From positions 23,695 through 87,694 of the forward strand of contig JAJYEE010000008.1 in assembly GCA_021790335.1 (NCBI GenBank): a stretch of DNA of 64,000 nt, given 5' to 3'. The translations under genes and the position numbers were made by a program. This document shows, one piece after another, positions 9,974 to 18,134 of the stretch. The notes beneath the pieces were generated by a model that worked only from the letters and a program-made list of their open reading frames with translations, searched no databases and had not been told where the DNA came from. This DNA comes from Pseudomonadota bacterium (GTDB taxonomy: Bacteria > Pseudomonadota > Gammaproteobacteria > Acidiferrobacterales > UBA6901). How positions within the stretch are numbered: the first letter of the stretch is position 1; each line of letters begins with the position of its first letter.

Positions 9974-9991
9974 CGACGATGGAAGTTTGAC

Positions 9992-10369
9992 TCAGCGGTC
10001 CATGGTCTCCGGGACTTCGATGTCAGGCCTCTGGATATCGGGGCGATCGACATCGGGGCGATCGACATCGGGGCGATCGACATCGGGTCGATGATCGATA
10101 TCCGGACGACGATCGACATCGGGTCGATGATCGAAATCCGGCCGGTGTCTTTCCACTTCTTCCTCTGCCCGCGGGTTGCCGGGCATGGCTGGTGTGGCCC
10201 TCTGGCCCTCGCCCGGATAGGGCGTGGCCGGGGTGGCGGCGTTGGTGGACGAAGACACGGTGGTCGTCGCATCCGTATCGCTATCCGTGGCACCGGCCCG
10301 GACAACTACCCCCAAGGCCAGGGTCAGCCCCAGAGTCGAGGCAACTAACAATGCAGTTCTGCTATTCAT
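9992..10369 (-). CDS. Small secreted protein with C-terminal RPD[VI]D repeats
   Basis: A 125-residue protein I do not recognise. It starts with a signal peptide (MNSRTALLVASTLGLTLALG, likely cut after VRAGA), then a low-complexity Thr/Ser/Pro segment, then a charged tail: four hexapeptides of the form xRPDxD followed by RPDVD, RPDVD, RPDIQ, RPDIE and a short VPE end. The repeats are encoded by near-identical 15-18 bp units (10012-10149). I chose the ATG at 10369 because AGGAG lies 8 bp upstream; an in-frame ATG at 10396 lacks this. It follows the beta-barrel gene by 27 bp and is closed by a strong terminator. The divergent DUF5666 protein has a matching tail, suggesting a shared partner or location. 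Confidence 0.8.
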   Translation of the reverse strand: MNSRTALLVASTLGLTLALGVVVRAGATDSDTDATTTVSSSTNAATPATPYPGEGQRATPAMPGNPRAEEEVERHRPDFDHRPDVDRRPDIDHRPDVDRPDVDRPDVDRPDIQRPDIEVPETMDR

Positions 10370-10396
10370 GACAGAGTTCTCCTGTTTCATTGACAT

Positions 10397-11176
10397 CTAG
10401 AAGGGTCGTTCCAAACCTACCCCGACTCCCCAATTCGGGCTTCCATTGCTCAATCCCTTGTCGAAGTAGACCTGAAGACCATGGCCGGGCTGCGGATAAT
10501 AGTTCCAGGCGATGATGGCGTCGGCAGCGCCTGGAAAACCCGGCTGCTCGGATTGGTGACCGGTGAACATGCCGGTCAGATAGTTCTGGCGATTCAACTG
10601 CATGCTGGCTCCGCCGTCATAGGTCGCGATGTTCTGCAGTGCCAGGCCGGGGGCTGAGCCGACAATCCGGTAACCGACATCGGCGAACGGGAACAACGAC
10701 GTGCCCACCGACCACTCGAACCCGACCCCGCCCTCGTAGTCGTTCTCGCCGGTACCGAGACCGGAGCTGCGCGAGGCCGTGCCGAGCTTGATCTTGGCAT
10801 AAGGAAGAATGTCCGGGGCAGAACCGATGCCGCGGATGCGGTAGCGGCCCTCGAGCCAGATGTCGCCCAGGCCGCTTTCGGTCTTAGTCGTGGTCGCGCC
10901 GCGATTACCGACCACCGTACCCCCGGAGAGGATCGCACCAGTGCTATGCACAGAGAGCAGCGGCACCGTCGCCTTGAGCGTCAGATTGTCCTTCTGATAC
11001 TTGGCATAAAACGGCAGATAATAGATCTGCGTGGTCGAAGAGGTGCCATAGTTGCCCTCGTAGTATGCCGGTGCGACCCCGACCACCGTGCTGTCGGCGG
11101 CCCGTCCCACCGTGCTGGCGCCCACCGCAACTGCGGCCACAAGCACTGCGGCCAGGCTGGACTTGCAGCTCATCAT
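10397..11176 (-). CDS. Outer-membrane beta-barrel protein (transporter-like)
   Basis: A 259-residue exported protein. A signal peptide (about residues 1-26, ending VGRA-ADS) is followed by alternating amphipathic strands such as QIYYLPFYAKYQKDNLTLKA, DIWLEGRYRIRG and LQVYFDKGLS, and the chain ends in Phe (VGLERPF), as usual for BAM-inserted barrels. It resembles the small 'transporter' barrels of the phenol-degradation MetA-like group; the substrate is unknown. Two ATGs in tandem follow AAGGAG; the second (11173) has the better spacing. It is first in an operon with the RPD-repeat gene and diverges from the DUF6502 gene. Confidence 0.75.
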   Translation of the reverse strand: MMSCKSSLAAVLVAAVAVGASTVGRAADSTVVGVAPAYYEGNYGTSSTTQIYYLPFYAKYQKDNLTLKATVPLLSVHSTGAILSGGTVVGNRGATTTKTESGLGDIWLEGRYRIRGIGSAPDILPYAKIKLGTASRSSGLGTGENDYEGGVGFEWSVGTSLFPFADVGYRIVGSAPGLALQNIATYDGGASMQLNRQNYLTGMFTGHQSEQPGFPGAADAIIAWNYYPQPGHGLQVYFDKGLSNGSPNWGVGVGLERPF

Positions 11177-11267
11177 TGCTCCTTGTCGTTAGATTCGGAA
11201 AACGGTTGGGATAGGCACTGAACTTTACATCCCGGATATCCCCGCCGCCCATCCGTCCCATGATGCA

Positions 11268-11284
11268 GTGGGAACATTTCCCAC
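11268..11284. promoter_or_regulatory. Palindromic operator, copy 1
   Basis: GTGGGAACATTTCCCAC, a 17-bp inverted repeat with 7-bp arms (GTGGGAA/TTCCCAC). It would lie just downstream of the minus-strand transcription start predicted from the adjacent promoter and is 34 bp from the second copy. The exact match of the arms in both copies points to a dimeric DNA-binding protein. Confidence 0.7.
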
Positions 11285-11295
11285 AAGCGGAACGA

Positions 11296-11324
11296 ATCTT
11301 AGTGGGAACTTTTCCCACGGTCAA
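11296..11324 (-). promoter_or_regulatory. Sigma-70 promoter of the beta-barrel operon with operator as spacer
   Basis: On the minus strand TTGACC (11324-11319) and TAAGAT (11301-11296) are separated by exactly 17 bp, and those 17 bp are the second palindrome. Transcription would start near 11289, giving a leader of about 110 nt before the beta-barrel ATG. The geometry predicts direct control by whatever binds the palindrome. Confidence 0.65.
11302..11318. promoter_or_regulatory. Palindromic operator, copy 2
   Basis: GTGGGAACTTTTCCCAC, differing from copy 1 only in the central base region. It fills the spacer between the -35 and -10 of the minus-strand promoter and lies just upstream of a plus-strand extended -10, so one bound protein could act on both directions. 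Confidence 0.7.
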
Positions 11325-11330
11325 GTGGCA

Positions 11331-11339
11331 TGCTATGCT
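11331..11339 (+). promoter_or_regulatory. Candidate extended -10 promoter for the DUF6502-DUF5666 genes
   Basis: TGCTATGCT fits an extended -10 (TGn plus TATGCT), about 45 bp before the DUF6502 start. No good -35 is present at 17 bp; the expected position falls inside palindrome copy 2. Confidence 0.4.
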
Positions 11340-11384
11340 TGATTTAAACCGGCCGATGGGCGGTCGGGGCTGGGGCATCGGGGT

Positions 11385-12233
11385 ATGATTGTGGACGCTG
11401 CACTGAAGACCGCCATCCGGACCATCCTCGCCCCCCTCGTCCGTTACCTCATTGGCCGAGGGGTAACCTATCCGGCCCTCAGCGAAGTGCTGAAGGAGGC
11501 GTACATCGGCGCTGCCGAGCGGCACGATGGTGCAGATCCCGACACCGTCTCCGACAGCCGTATGAGCCTGCTGACCGGCATCCACCGAAAAGACGTGAAG
11601 CGCCTGCGGACACAGGCGCATGCCGGCACCAAATCCCAAGTTTTGCGCCCCGGGGCGAACCTGGCCGCACGGGCGGTAGCCGCCTGGGTGTCCCTGCCCC
11701 GGTACCTCGACCGCGACGGGCACCCCCGGACGCTGCTGCGGCGCGCCGCGAACAGCCGCGTGAGTTTCGAAACACTCGTGCGAGCGATCAAGGCAGACGT
11801 GCGCCCCAGCGTCATTCTCGAAGAACTGGTGCGGGTAGGGGTGGCGACGGTCGAGGGCGACACGGTGCGACTGCTGAAGACCGCTTACGTCTCAGCCTTG
11901 CCTGAAGACAGGCTTGCCTTCCTCGGAGCAAATGTGGGCGATCACCTGGCGAGCGCTCTGCACAATATCTCCGGCCATGGTGAAGCCTTCCTGGAGCGGG
12001 CCGTGTACTACGAGGTCATTGGGCGCGAGGATCTGGCCGCGGCACGCCCGGCGCTTACGCAGCTCTCCGAAGCGTTTCTGAGACAGGCCAATCAGCGTGT
12101 CATGCCGCTCAACGAGGCGGCGCGCGCCGCCCCGGGCCCGGATGGCCGGCGCATGCGCCTGGGCATTTACTACTACGAAGAAGCAAGCCGTGTCGAGCCC
12201 GGCAAGAAACCGCGCAGCGGAGGGCGTGAGTAA
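11385..12233 (+). CDS. DUF6502 family protein, predicted helix-turn-helix
   Basis: A 282-residue soluble protein matching DUF6502 by its opening (LAPLVRYLIGRGVTYPALSE) and by SRMSLLTGIHRKDVKRLR, which reads like the recognition half of a helix-turn-helix (roughly residues 25-85). The rest is helical with no motif I can name. There is no signal peptide or membrane span. The stop is 5 bp from the start of the secreted DUF5666 gene, so the two are co-transcribed. As the only predicted DNA-binding protein beside the two palindromes it is the natural candidate regulator, but this is inference. No clear Shine-Dalgarno precedes the ATG. Confidence 0.75.
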   Translation: MIVDAALKTAIRTILAPLVRYLIGRGVTYPALSEVLKEAYIGAAERHDGADPDTVSDSRMSLLTGIHRKDVKRLRTQAHAGTKSQVLRPGANLAARAVAAWVSLPRYLDRDGHPRTLLRRAANSRVSFETLVRAIKADVRPSVILEELVRVGVATVEGDTVRLLKTAYVSALPEDRLAFLGANVGDHLASALHNISGHGEAFLERAVYYEVIGREDLAAARPALTQLSEAFLRQANQRVMPLNEAARAAPGPDGRRMRLGIYYYEEASRVEPGKKPRSGGRE

Positions 12234-12238
12234 ACCCC

Positions 12239-13405
12239 ATGAGCACATGCATTATTGAAGGGCCTATTGGCCGGCGGGTGCTTTTCGCGCTCCTCTGTGG
12301 ACTGCTGCTCCTGGCGGCGCCGCTGTCGGCAGACGCCACCGACCCGGGCTCCGGAGGCGGAATCGGCGGCACGGGAATCACCAGCGAAGGCATCGGCGGT
12401 ACCGGGATAAGCAGCTTCGGGGTGGTACAGCGCTTCGGCAGCATCTACGTCAATGGACGTGAGTACTTACTCAACGATACGACCGGTTATCGCCTTGATG
12501 GCCACCCGGGTACCGTCCGGAATGTGCACCTTGGGGACGTGGTCCTGGTGCGGGCACAGGCCAAGCCGGACGGGCGATTGACGGCCGACTCGGTACACGT
12601 CAGGGTCGCGCTCGCCGGACGCATTGAAAAGGTGAATCCGCACGCAGGAAGCATCACGCTCCTCGGCCAAGTGGTTCACGTCACGGCCGAGACGCGAACC
12701 AGCGGTCCCGGGGCGCCGCGCCTGAAACTGGCACAGCTCCATGCCGGCGATGCGGTCCGCATCAGCGCTCTGGCCCGGGGCAATGGCCGTTGGGTAGCGA
12801 CACGCATAGTAGGTGCGCCGGCAACGGCCTTCCTGCTGAGCGGGCCTGTACGCGCGATCAACCGGACACATGGGCATTTGACCGTCGGCACCCGGACCTT
12901 GGCGGTGTCCGGACCGCTCGCGGGGATTGCGATCGGCGAGCAGGTGCGGGCCGCGGGCCGCTACGTGCGTGGCACGCCGGTCGTGATGCGCGTGCAACCC
13001 GTCCCCGCCGCCGTCGGCGCTCCGGGCACGGCAGTGGAGATGTCGGGCTACGTCGAGGCCCGGCCCGGCCCTGGCGTGCTGCTTGCCAACGGTGTACCGC
13101 TGCGCTACACGGCTCGAACACGCTTCAGTGGCGGAACCGCAGCTAACGCACGCGCCGGCACGGCAATCGCCGTGCGCGGTGTCGCCGAACCGGACGGCAG
13201 CGTGCTCGTAAACCGGGTAGTACTGCGTGCGGATCCGATGTGGGTGGATCTTCCATCGCCGCTGGTACCCCGACCCGCCGCCAGCATGCGGCCCGAGTCG
13301 CACGAAAGGCCAGACATAGAACGTCCGGATATCGAACGTCCCGACATTGAGCGCCCGCAGATCGAGCGCCCGCAGATCGAGTTGCCGGAGCAGCCGGGCG
13401 GGTGA
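12239..13405 (+). CDS. Secreted DUF5666-repeat protein with ERP[DQ]I tail
   Basis: A 388-residue exported protein. An N-terminal hydrophobic signal (RRVLFALLCGLLLLAAPLSA) is followed by two GIGGTGI motifs and then several DUF5666-type beta-rich units, for example FGSIYVNGREYLLN, LAGRIEKVNPHAGSITLLGQ, LSGPVRAINRTHGHLTVG and MSGYVEARPGPGVLLANG. The C-terminus carries ERPDI three times, ERPQI twice, then ELPEQPGG (13304-13405), very like the tail of the secreted protein on the other strand. The role is unknown; DUF5666 units are found in exported proteins of proteobacteria. It lies directly behind the DUF6502 gene. Confidence 0.8.
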   Translation: MSTCIIEGPIGRRVLFALLCGLLLLAAPLSADATDPGSGGGIGGTGITSEGIGGTGISSFGVVQRFGSIYVNGREYLLNDTTGYRLDGHPGTVRNVHLGDVVLVRAQAKPDGRLTADSVHVRVALAGRIEKVNPHAGSITLLGQVVHVTAETRTSGPGAPRLKLAQLHAGDAVRISALARGNGRWVATRIVGAPATAFLLSGPVRAINRTHGHLTVGTRTLAVSGPLAGIAIGEQVRAAGRYVRGTPVVMRVQPVPAAVGAPGTAVEMSGYVEARPGPGVLLANGVPLRYTARTRFSGGTAANARAGTAIAVRGVAEPDGSVLVNRVVLRADPMWVDLPSPLVPRPAASMRPESHERPDIERPDIERPDIERPQIERPQIELPEQPGG

Positions 13406-13604
13406 TGGTCGCGGCACGCTGCGGCAGCGGTACGCTTTTCGCTGGTTAAAGGGTAGCGACGGCGGACCCTGTCCAGCCACGGACCGCGCAACCTGGTCAA
13501 CCCGGCTGGATCGGCTGGCTTGAGCTGCTGACACGCATCGGCGGGATCTTTCATATGGAAAGAATGCCGGGCAAATGCCGGATTACGGTCCGCAACCGGC
13601 CGGG

Positions 13605-14006
13605 CTATTTCGGCTTCAGGAGGTCCTTGAGACGTTCAAATGGCCGGTTGGTTGCATCCTGCCGTTCGTCCGATGACGTACCTCCCGCGACGCCTGCACC
13701 GGCCTGGTGATCCAGATAGCGGGCATGTTCGTTGTCATGGCAGTAGATGCAGAGGTTCTCCCAGTTGCTGCCATCCAGCGGATTATTATCGTGATTATGG
13801 TCCTTGTGGTGAACCGTAAGCAGATGCAGGTTCTCGCGCGTGAACGAGCGGCCGCACCGGCCACACACCCAGGGGTGAATCTTGAGCGAAAGCTCGCGGT
13901 ATCCCTTCAGGCGTTCATCCCGCTCCCGACGCGCCCGCGCCACGACGTCGTCGAGCCGGCCCGACCCGCCCTTGTTTGCACCTGAACCACCTGCCTGCCT
14001 TGTCAT
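13605..14006 (-). CDS. yajD: YajD-family HNH nuclease
   Basis: A 133-residue HNH-domain protein. CGRCGRSF and CIYCHDNEH supply a four-Cys zinc site, and VHHKDHNHDNNPLDGSNWENL is the HNH core with the catalytic His pair and Asn. It resembles E. coli YajD in size and layout; its target is unknown. The start at 14006 overlaps the stop of the upstream membrane-protein gene as ATGA, so the two are translationally coupled. The gene converges on the DUF5666 gene. Confidence 0.85.
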   Translation of the reverse strand: MTRQAGGSGANKGGSGRLDDVVARARRERDERLKGYRELSLKIHPWVCGRCGRSFTRENLHLLTVHHKDHNHDNNPLDGSNWENLCIYCHDNEHARYLDHQAGAGVAGGTSSDERQDATNRPFERLKDLLKPK

Positions 14007-14665
14007 TGCGAAGTCTCTCGCCTGCCGTCGATGAAGATCCAGCCCAACGCCACCGCCATCAATGTCAGCCCGGCGACATAGGTCCCCCACCAGAAATTTC
14101 CCGGACGGTATGCGGCCAGCGCCAGTTGCCCGCGGCTGAGCAGGCCAAAGGCCGGCTGCAGAAAGGACACCAGCACCAGCGTCGTCCCGGCAACGAAAAT
14201 CACGCCTTCAGAAAGAGTAACATGGCAGACCCCGCGCAGCGTCAGAATGGCGCCACCCCAGAGCACGAACAGCGCGGCCACGACCACCGCGGCTATCCAC
14301 GGGCCGAGCCAGGCCCAGGGAATCAGAAACAGGATATCCCATTCTCCCCAGCGCACGGGCCAACCGATAAAGACCTTGAGCCAGACATAGTAAAAAATGT
14401 CCCATAAACCGAAGGCGTAGACAAATGCTGCAAATACGCGCACGAATCCTCGCTCGGCAAGCAGGGCGACGCCGAGGAGCATGATCAACGTGGCGGCTTC
14501 GCGCGCGAGCTCCAGCACCAGATCCAGATGTGCGAGCATTCTCGGAGGAAAGATCCTTTGCACATCCGTGGGGTAATAGAGCCGCCGGAGATAGATCACC
14601 ACCGCAGCCTCGAGAAGCGCCATCGCGACCGCAAAAACCGACAACCAAACCACGTTACGTTTCAT
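14003..14665 (-). CDS. Unrecognised polytopic membrane protein
   Basis: A 220-residue protein with about six hydrophobic segments, including the N-terminal WLSVFAVAMALLEAAVVIYL, TLIMLLGVALLAE, FAAFVYAFGLWDIFYYVWL, WLGPWIAAVVVAALFVLWG, GVIFVAGTTLVLVSFLQPAF and TYVAGLTLMAVALGWIFID. I cannot place it in a named family. Charged residues in YLRRLYYPTDVQRIFPPRMLAHLD lie in the first loop. It overlaps the HNH nuclease gene by 4 bp, so the pair is probably expressed together, and diverges from the HU-family gene. Confidence 0.75.
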   Translation of the reverse strand: MKRNVVWLSVFAVAMALLEAAVVIYLRRLYYPTDVQRIFPPRMLAHLDLVLELAREAATLIMLLGVALLAERGFVRVFAAFVYAFGLWDIFYYVWLKVFIGWPVRWGEWDILFLIPWAWLGPWIAAVVVAALFVLWGGAILTLRGVCHVTLSEGVIFVAGTTLVLVSFLQPAFGLLSRGQLALAAYRPGNFWWGTYVAGLTLMAVALGWIFIDGRRETSQ

Positions 14666-14827
14666 TTTGTTACGGTATGAAGTTTAAGTTCCATTCAAAT
14701 GAGCGGACGATGCTGTAATCTTTGCAGGAGAACAACCGATCGCAGACGAATGCCGCCCCTTCTATTTTCAGCGGAAATTATGCTACTTTAGCGCAGTTTT
14801 TGTTAACCACACCATTGGGAGCAACTC

Positions 14828-15151
14828 ATGGCAACAAAAGGCAAGGCGACGAAGAAACCCACCACCAAGTCCGAAATTCTGACCTACATTTCAGACAAAA
14901 CCGATCTGAAGCGCAAAGATGTCAATGCGGTGTTCGAGCACCTCTCCAACCTGATCCGCCGCGATCTCAAAAGCGGCCCCGGCGTCATCAACATGTTCGG
15001 GCTGATGAAATTGAAGGTCGTACGTAAACCGGCCGTACCGGCCCGTAAGGGAATCAACCCCTTCACCAAGGAAGAAGTCACGTTCAAGGCCAAGCCGGCC
15101 CGTAACGTGGTCAAGGTCCAGCCGCTGAAATCACTCAAGGAAATGGTCTGA
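14828..15151 (+). CDS. HU-family DNA-binding protein
   Basis: A 107-residue basic protein of the HU/IHF fold: TKSEILTYISDKTDLKRKDVNAVFEHL forms the helical dimerisation part, and GLMKLKVVRKPAVPARKGINPFTKEEVTFKAKPARNVVKVQP the beta arm with the conserved Arg-Lys-Gly...Asn-Pro tip. The N-terminus has an extra Lys/Thr stretch. It is longer than classical HU (90 residues) and belongs to a divergent subgroup. GGGAG lies 7 bp before the ATG. It is probably a monocistronic nucleoid protein. Confidence 0.9.
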   Translation: MATKGKATKKPTTKSEILTYISDKTDLKRKDVNAVFEHLSNLIRRDLKSGPGVINMFGLMKLKVVRKPAVPARKGINPFTKEEVTFKAKPARNVVKVQPLKSLKEMV

Positions 15152-15710
15152 ATTAAAGATTCATCGGCGGCGATGCGCCTTCCGGCAGGGCGGCGCGTTG
15201 CCGCCCTTATCGCCGCCGGGCTGCGGCGGCATGCTGTCCGTTCGCGATTTCTCCACCAGCACACCGTCCGCGCGCGCTTGCGGCGGTGGCAGCGGTACTG
15301 TGCGGGTCTCATGCACGGACGGACCCATCTGCCTCCCGCACAGACCCTTGACTCCGGCATTCCTGTGCTCCGGCCCGGAACGGGCCATTCCGACCGGATC
15401 TGCCTGATCGGCATCGCCCTTCGTTGCTGTCTGCCAGGGTAGTGTGTGGTGCCTTCCGAAACACCGCAGCGACGGTAACCCTTGGACATGCACGTAACCC
15501 GGGCGCCAACCGGGCAGACCGCCTTCCCGACGTGTACTGGAACAGCCGGAAAGAGGCCGACCCTGCAGAGGTCCCGACACGAAACCGATGATCGGCGCGC
15601 ATCGCTGACCGACCGCACGCACCCAGGAATCTGTCAAAGTCGACTGATGGAGGATGTATAATGGACATTCTCCCCGCAGGGGCCTGAAACCCAGGACGTC
15701 CATCTCGGCG
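15152..15710. other. Gene-free interval between HU-family and Nudix genes
   Basis: No supported reading frame. A GC-rich hairpin (GGGCGGC / GCCGCCC, 15188-15206) follows the HU-family stop but has only a short TTAT after it, so its termination role is doubtful. The right end holds the TATAAT described separately. Confidence 0.5.
15657..15662 (+). promoter_or_regulatory. TATAAT -10 box upstream of the Nudix gene
   Basis: A perfect TATAAT about 49 bp before the Nudix ATG. The best upstream -35-like hexamer (CTGTCA) sits 20 bp away, longer than usual, so the promoter call is moderate. Confidence 0.45.
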
Positions 15711-16262
15711 ATGAAATATTGCAGCGACTGCGGTGCCCCGGTGAACCTGAGGATTCCGCCCGGCGACAACCTTCCCCGCTACGTTTGCGAGCGTTGCTCG
15801 GCTATCCACTACCAAAACCCGAAACTGGTGGTCGGATGCATCCCCGAACGCGGCGACGAGATCCTGTTGTGCCGTCGCGCCATCAACCCGCGCCACGGGC
15901 TGTGGACGCTGCCCGCCGGATTCATGGAAAACGGTGAAACCACCGCTGAAGCTGCGGCACGTGAGGCCAGGGAAGAGGCAAATGCGAACGTTGCCATCGG
16001 TTCGCTGTTCAGCTTGTTCAATTTGCCGCATATCAACCAGGTCTATCTGATATTCCACGGCCAGCTGCTCAACTCCGATTACGCACCAGGGACCGAGAGC
16101 CTCGAGGTGACGCTGTTTCATGAGGCGGACATCCCGTGGGACGAATTGGCCTTCCCCGCAATCCAGCGCACATTGCGCTATTACTACCAGGATCGCCGTA
16201 ACGGAAAGTTGTCGCTTCATCTGGGCGACATCGCTTCATCGGCACCTTCTCCCGGCAAGTAG
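15711..16262 (+). CDS. Nudix hydrolase with N-terminal zinc ribbon
   Basis: A 183-residue protein. The first 30 residues (MKYCSDCGAP...YVCERCSAIHYQNP) hold two CxxC pairs of a zinc ribbon, followed by a Nudix domain with the box GFMENGETTAEAAAREAREEANA carrying the metal-binding Glu residues. The architecture is that of the ADP-ribose/NADH-pyrophosphatase-like Nudix group, but the substrate cannot be fixed. The ATG at 15711 puts the zinc ribbon at the N-terminus as in relatives; an upstream in-frame ATG overlaps the -10 box and is unlikely. Confidence 0.88.
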   Translation: MKYCSDCGAPVNLRIPPGDNLPRYVCERCSAIHYQNPKLVVGCIPERGDEILLCRRAINPRHGLWTLPAGFMENGETTAEAAAREAREEANANVAIGSLFSLFNLPHINQVYLIFHGQLLNSDYAPGTESLEVTLFHEADIPWDELAFPAIQRTLRYYYQDRRNGKLSLHLGDIASSAPSPGK

Positions 16263-16681
16263 GACGGTCGGGCACGGAGTGTGTCAGCCCGCTGCCGGCA
16301 TACGAAAGTGCATACTTCCTTACCTCACACCGCCCGTCTTTCCTGACTGGCGCCGCGGGATGGGCCGCAGAACCGGTTTTCACTGCAATCCGCCCGGGAC
16401 ACGGCTGGGGCCTTTTTCGCGAAGATCCGCCACGAACTCCACATTTTGGCAGACGCGTCCGGCGACACCGGAATCCGCAACCCTCCTCCGGGACATGCCG
16501 GCCAATGTGCTGCCCCAATCCAGGGCGTTCCCGGGAAGTCCTTCCGGGGCCCTGGTGATGCGAGAAGGATGTCAATTTGGACTCTTCCGGATAAGATACG
16601 ATTTTTATAATACCGCCACAGAGAATCGGTTTTTCATCTTCAACGGGCAGGCTCTGTGGCCAACGCTAGGAGGAATGACAC
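16263..16681. other. Gene-free interval upstream of ssb
   Basis: No supported gene. The only clear signal is the TATAAT before ssb; no LexA-type CTGT-N8-ACAG box was found by eye. Confidence 0.5.
16606..16611 (+). promoter_or_regulatory. TATAAT -10 box of ssb
   Basis: A perfect TATAAT 71 bp before the ssb start, with a weak -35. It is the best promoter candidate in the 419-bp gap. Confidence 0.5.
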
Positions 16682-17155
16682 ATGGCACGCGGCGTCAACA
16701 AGGTCATACTGGTAGGCCATCTCGGCAAGGATCCGGAGGTCCGCTATTCCCCCAATGGCGGTGCGATCGCCAACATTACTTTGGCCACATCAGAATCATG
16801 GAAGGACAAGGCCAGCGGCGAAAAGCAGGAACGGACCGAGTGGCACCGAGTGGTATTTTTCAACCGTCTGGCCGAAATCGCTGGTGAATACCTGAAGAAA
16901 GGCGCGCAAATCTACGTCGAAGGACGCCTGCAGACACGCAAATGGCAGGACAAGGAAGGCAAGGATCGCTATACCACGGAAATCGTCGCTGGCGAAATGC
17001 AGATGCTCGGATCGCGCGAAGGGCGCGGGGTGCCGGCAGATGCGGATATGGATCAGACCCCGATGGGGGAGACGCGCTCGCCTGCCGCGGCAGGCGGCCA
17101 GGCCGGCAAGGGCGGTGGCACGGCTAATGATTTCGACGACGACATTCCGTTCTAG
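16682..17155 (+). CDS. ssb: Single-stranded DNA-binding protein
   Basis: SSB coats single-stranded DNA in replication, repair and recombination. The 157-residue protein has the OB fold (about 1-110: [62 protein letters not shown]), a Gly/Pro/Ala-rich linker and the acidic tip DDDIPF that docks partner proteins. AGGAGG precedes the ATG by 8 bp. A strong terminator follows, so it is monocistronic. Confidence 0.97.
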   Translation: MARGVNKVILVGHLGKDPEVRYSPNGGAIANITLATSESWKDKASGEKQERTEWHRVVFFNRLAEIAGEYLKKGAQIYVEGRLQTRKWQDKEGKDRYTTEIVAGEMQMLGSREGRGVPADADMDQTPMGETRSPAAAGGQAGKGGGTANDFDDDIPF

Positions 17156-17185
17156 GATACGCCTCGCAGAAAGATGCAAATATGA

Positions 17186-17218
17186 ACCCAGCAGGCCCCG
17201 TGTCTGCTGGGTTTTTTA
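17186..17218 (+). terminator. Rho-independent terminator of ssb
   Basis: An 8-bp stem CCCAGCAG / CTGCTGGG with a 9-nt loop, followed by six T residues, 32 bp after the ssb stop. Confidence 0.93.
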
Positions 17219-18134
17219 CTGAACTATAGCCACGCCCAAGCTTGCTGGAAGTACTTTTCAGGCCATTATGACCTGCGCCGACAGCCGATTATGATGCTGC
17301 GCTCCAGGCACAAGTCCGCGGAACGGATGCACCCGGCACGCGCAGAGACAACTTGCCCGCATCTGCGCTTCCCCCAAGGCATCTCATTACCCCTGCAGCA
17401 GTCCGGACATCGGACAGGACATGCATAGCGTATTGCTGATTGCAGGGAGATGATCGCCCGGCCGCGCAATGGCGTTGAACTGGGCAATCGCGTGACTATT
17501 GTTGCGCAAACGCCGCGATTACGTGGATGAAACCGGACATGCCCACACCGCGCGCTCGGGCGGCCAGTCACCGGGCCGCGCATCCCGATAAAGAGCCCGG
17601 ACATTTCTGCAGGTCCGTGTTGGCATCCGCCGCTCGACCCTGCAGGCAATCGGGCCCCCATTCGCTCCGGAACTGCTGCCGCAGGCGCAGGACAAAGTTG
17701 CGCACTTCGGCTAGAGTTGGAACGGGAGATGAGCCCGGATTGCAGCCGGTTTCCGGGAAGAATCACCGCAGCGATCACATGATCTTGCGAAGGCCGGGAA
17801 AGCGCATCGGTGGCGATCAACAGAACCAATTGTGGCAACCCCAAAAAAGTGACTTCGCCACCGGCAGTTCCGTGTCTTTATCCACGGGCAGTCTGGGCGG
17901 CCGAGAGCATGCCTGAACCTTGCTGTCGCCTTGCCGGCTGCACGAACCCGTTTTGCCGGACCCACGCGAGTGCACAACGATCCGGAAGACCATCGGAAGA
18001 TAAAATGCGTTACGCCCCGAAGGCCCTGCGCTGCACGCCGCTTCCCGGGGCGAGTCGGGTCGCGACAGCTGTGGGAATTCATGCTCCAAGGCTCTGGGCC
18101 CTGCTGCGTGAGCGATGGTTGCGGAAGGAACCCT
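17219..18134. other. Gene-free interval, no recognised feature
   Basis: Open frames exist on both strands, but none gives a product with recognisable motifs, a convincing start or a ribosome-binding site. It may be degraded sequence at the left edge of the accessory stretch. Confidence 0.45.

Noticed and set aside
10012..10149. Possible CRISPR array from regular 15-bp repeats
   Set aside because: The repeats are contiguous without spacers, in frame, and encode the RPDVD tail of a secreted protein.
15188..15206. A terminator for the HU-family gene
   Set aside because: The hairpin is real but lacks a T tract, so I do not call it a terminator.
17266..17844. A 192-codon minus-strand frame after ssb
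   Set aside because: No motifs, no ribosome-binding site, irregular composition; overlapping frames on the other strand are equally long.
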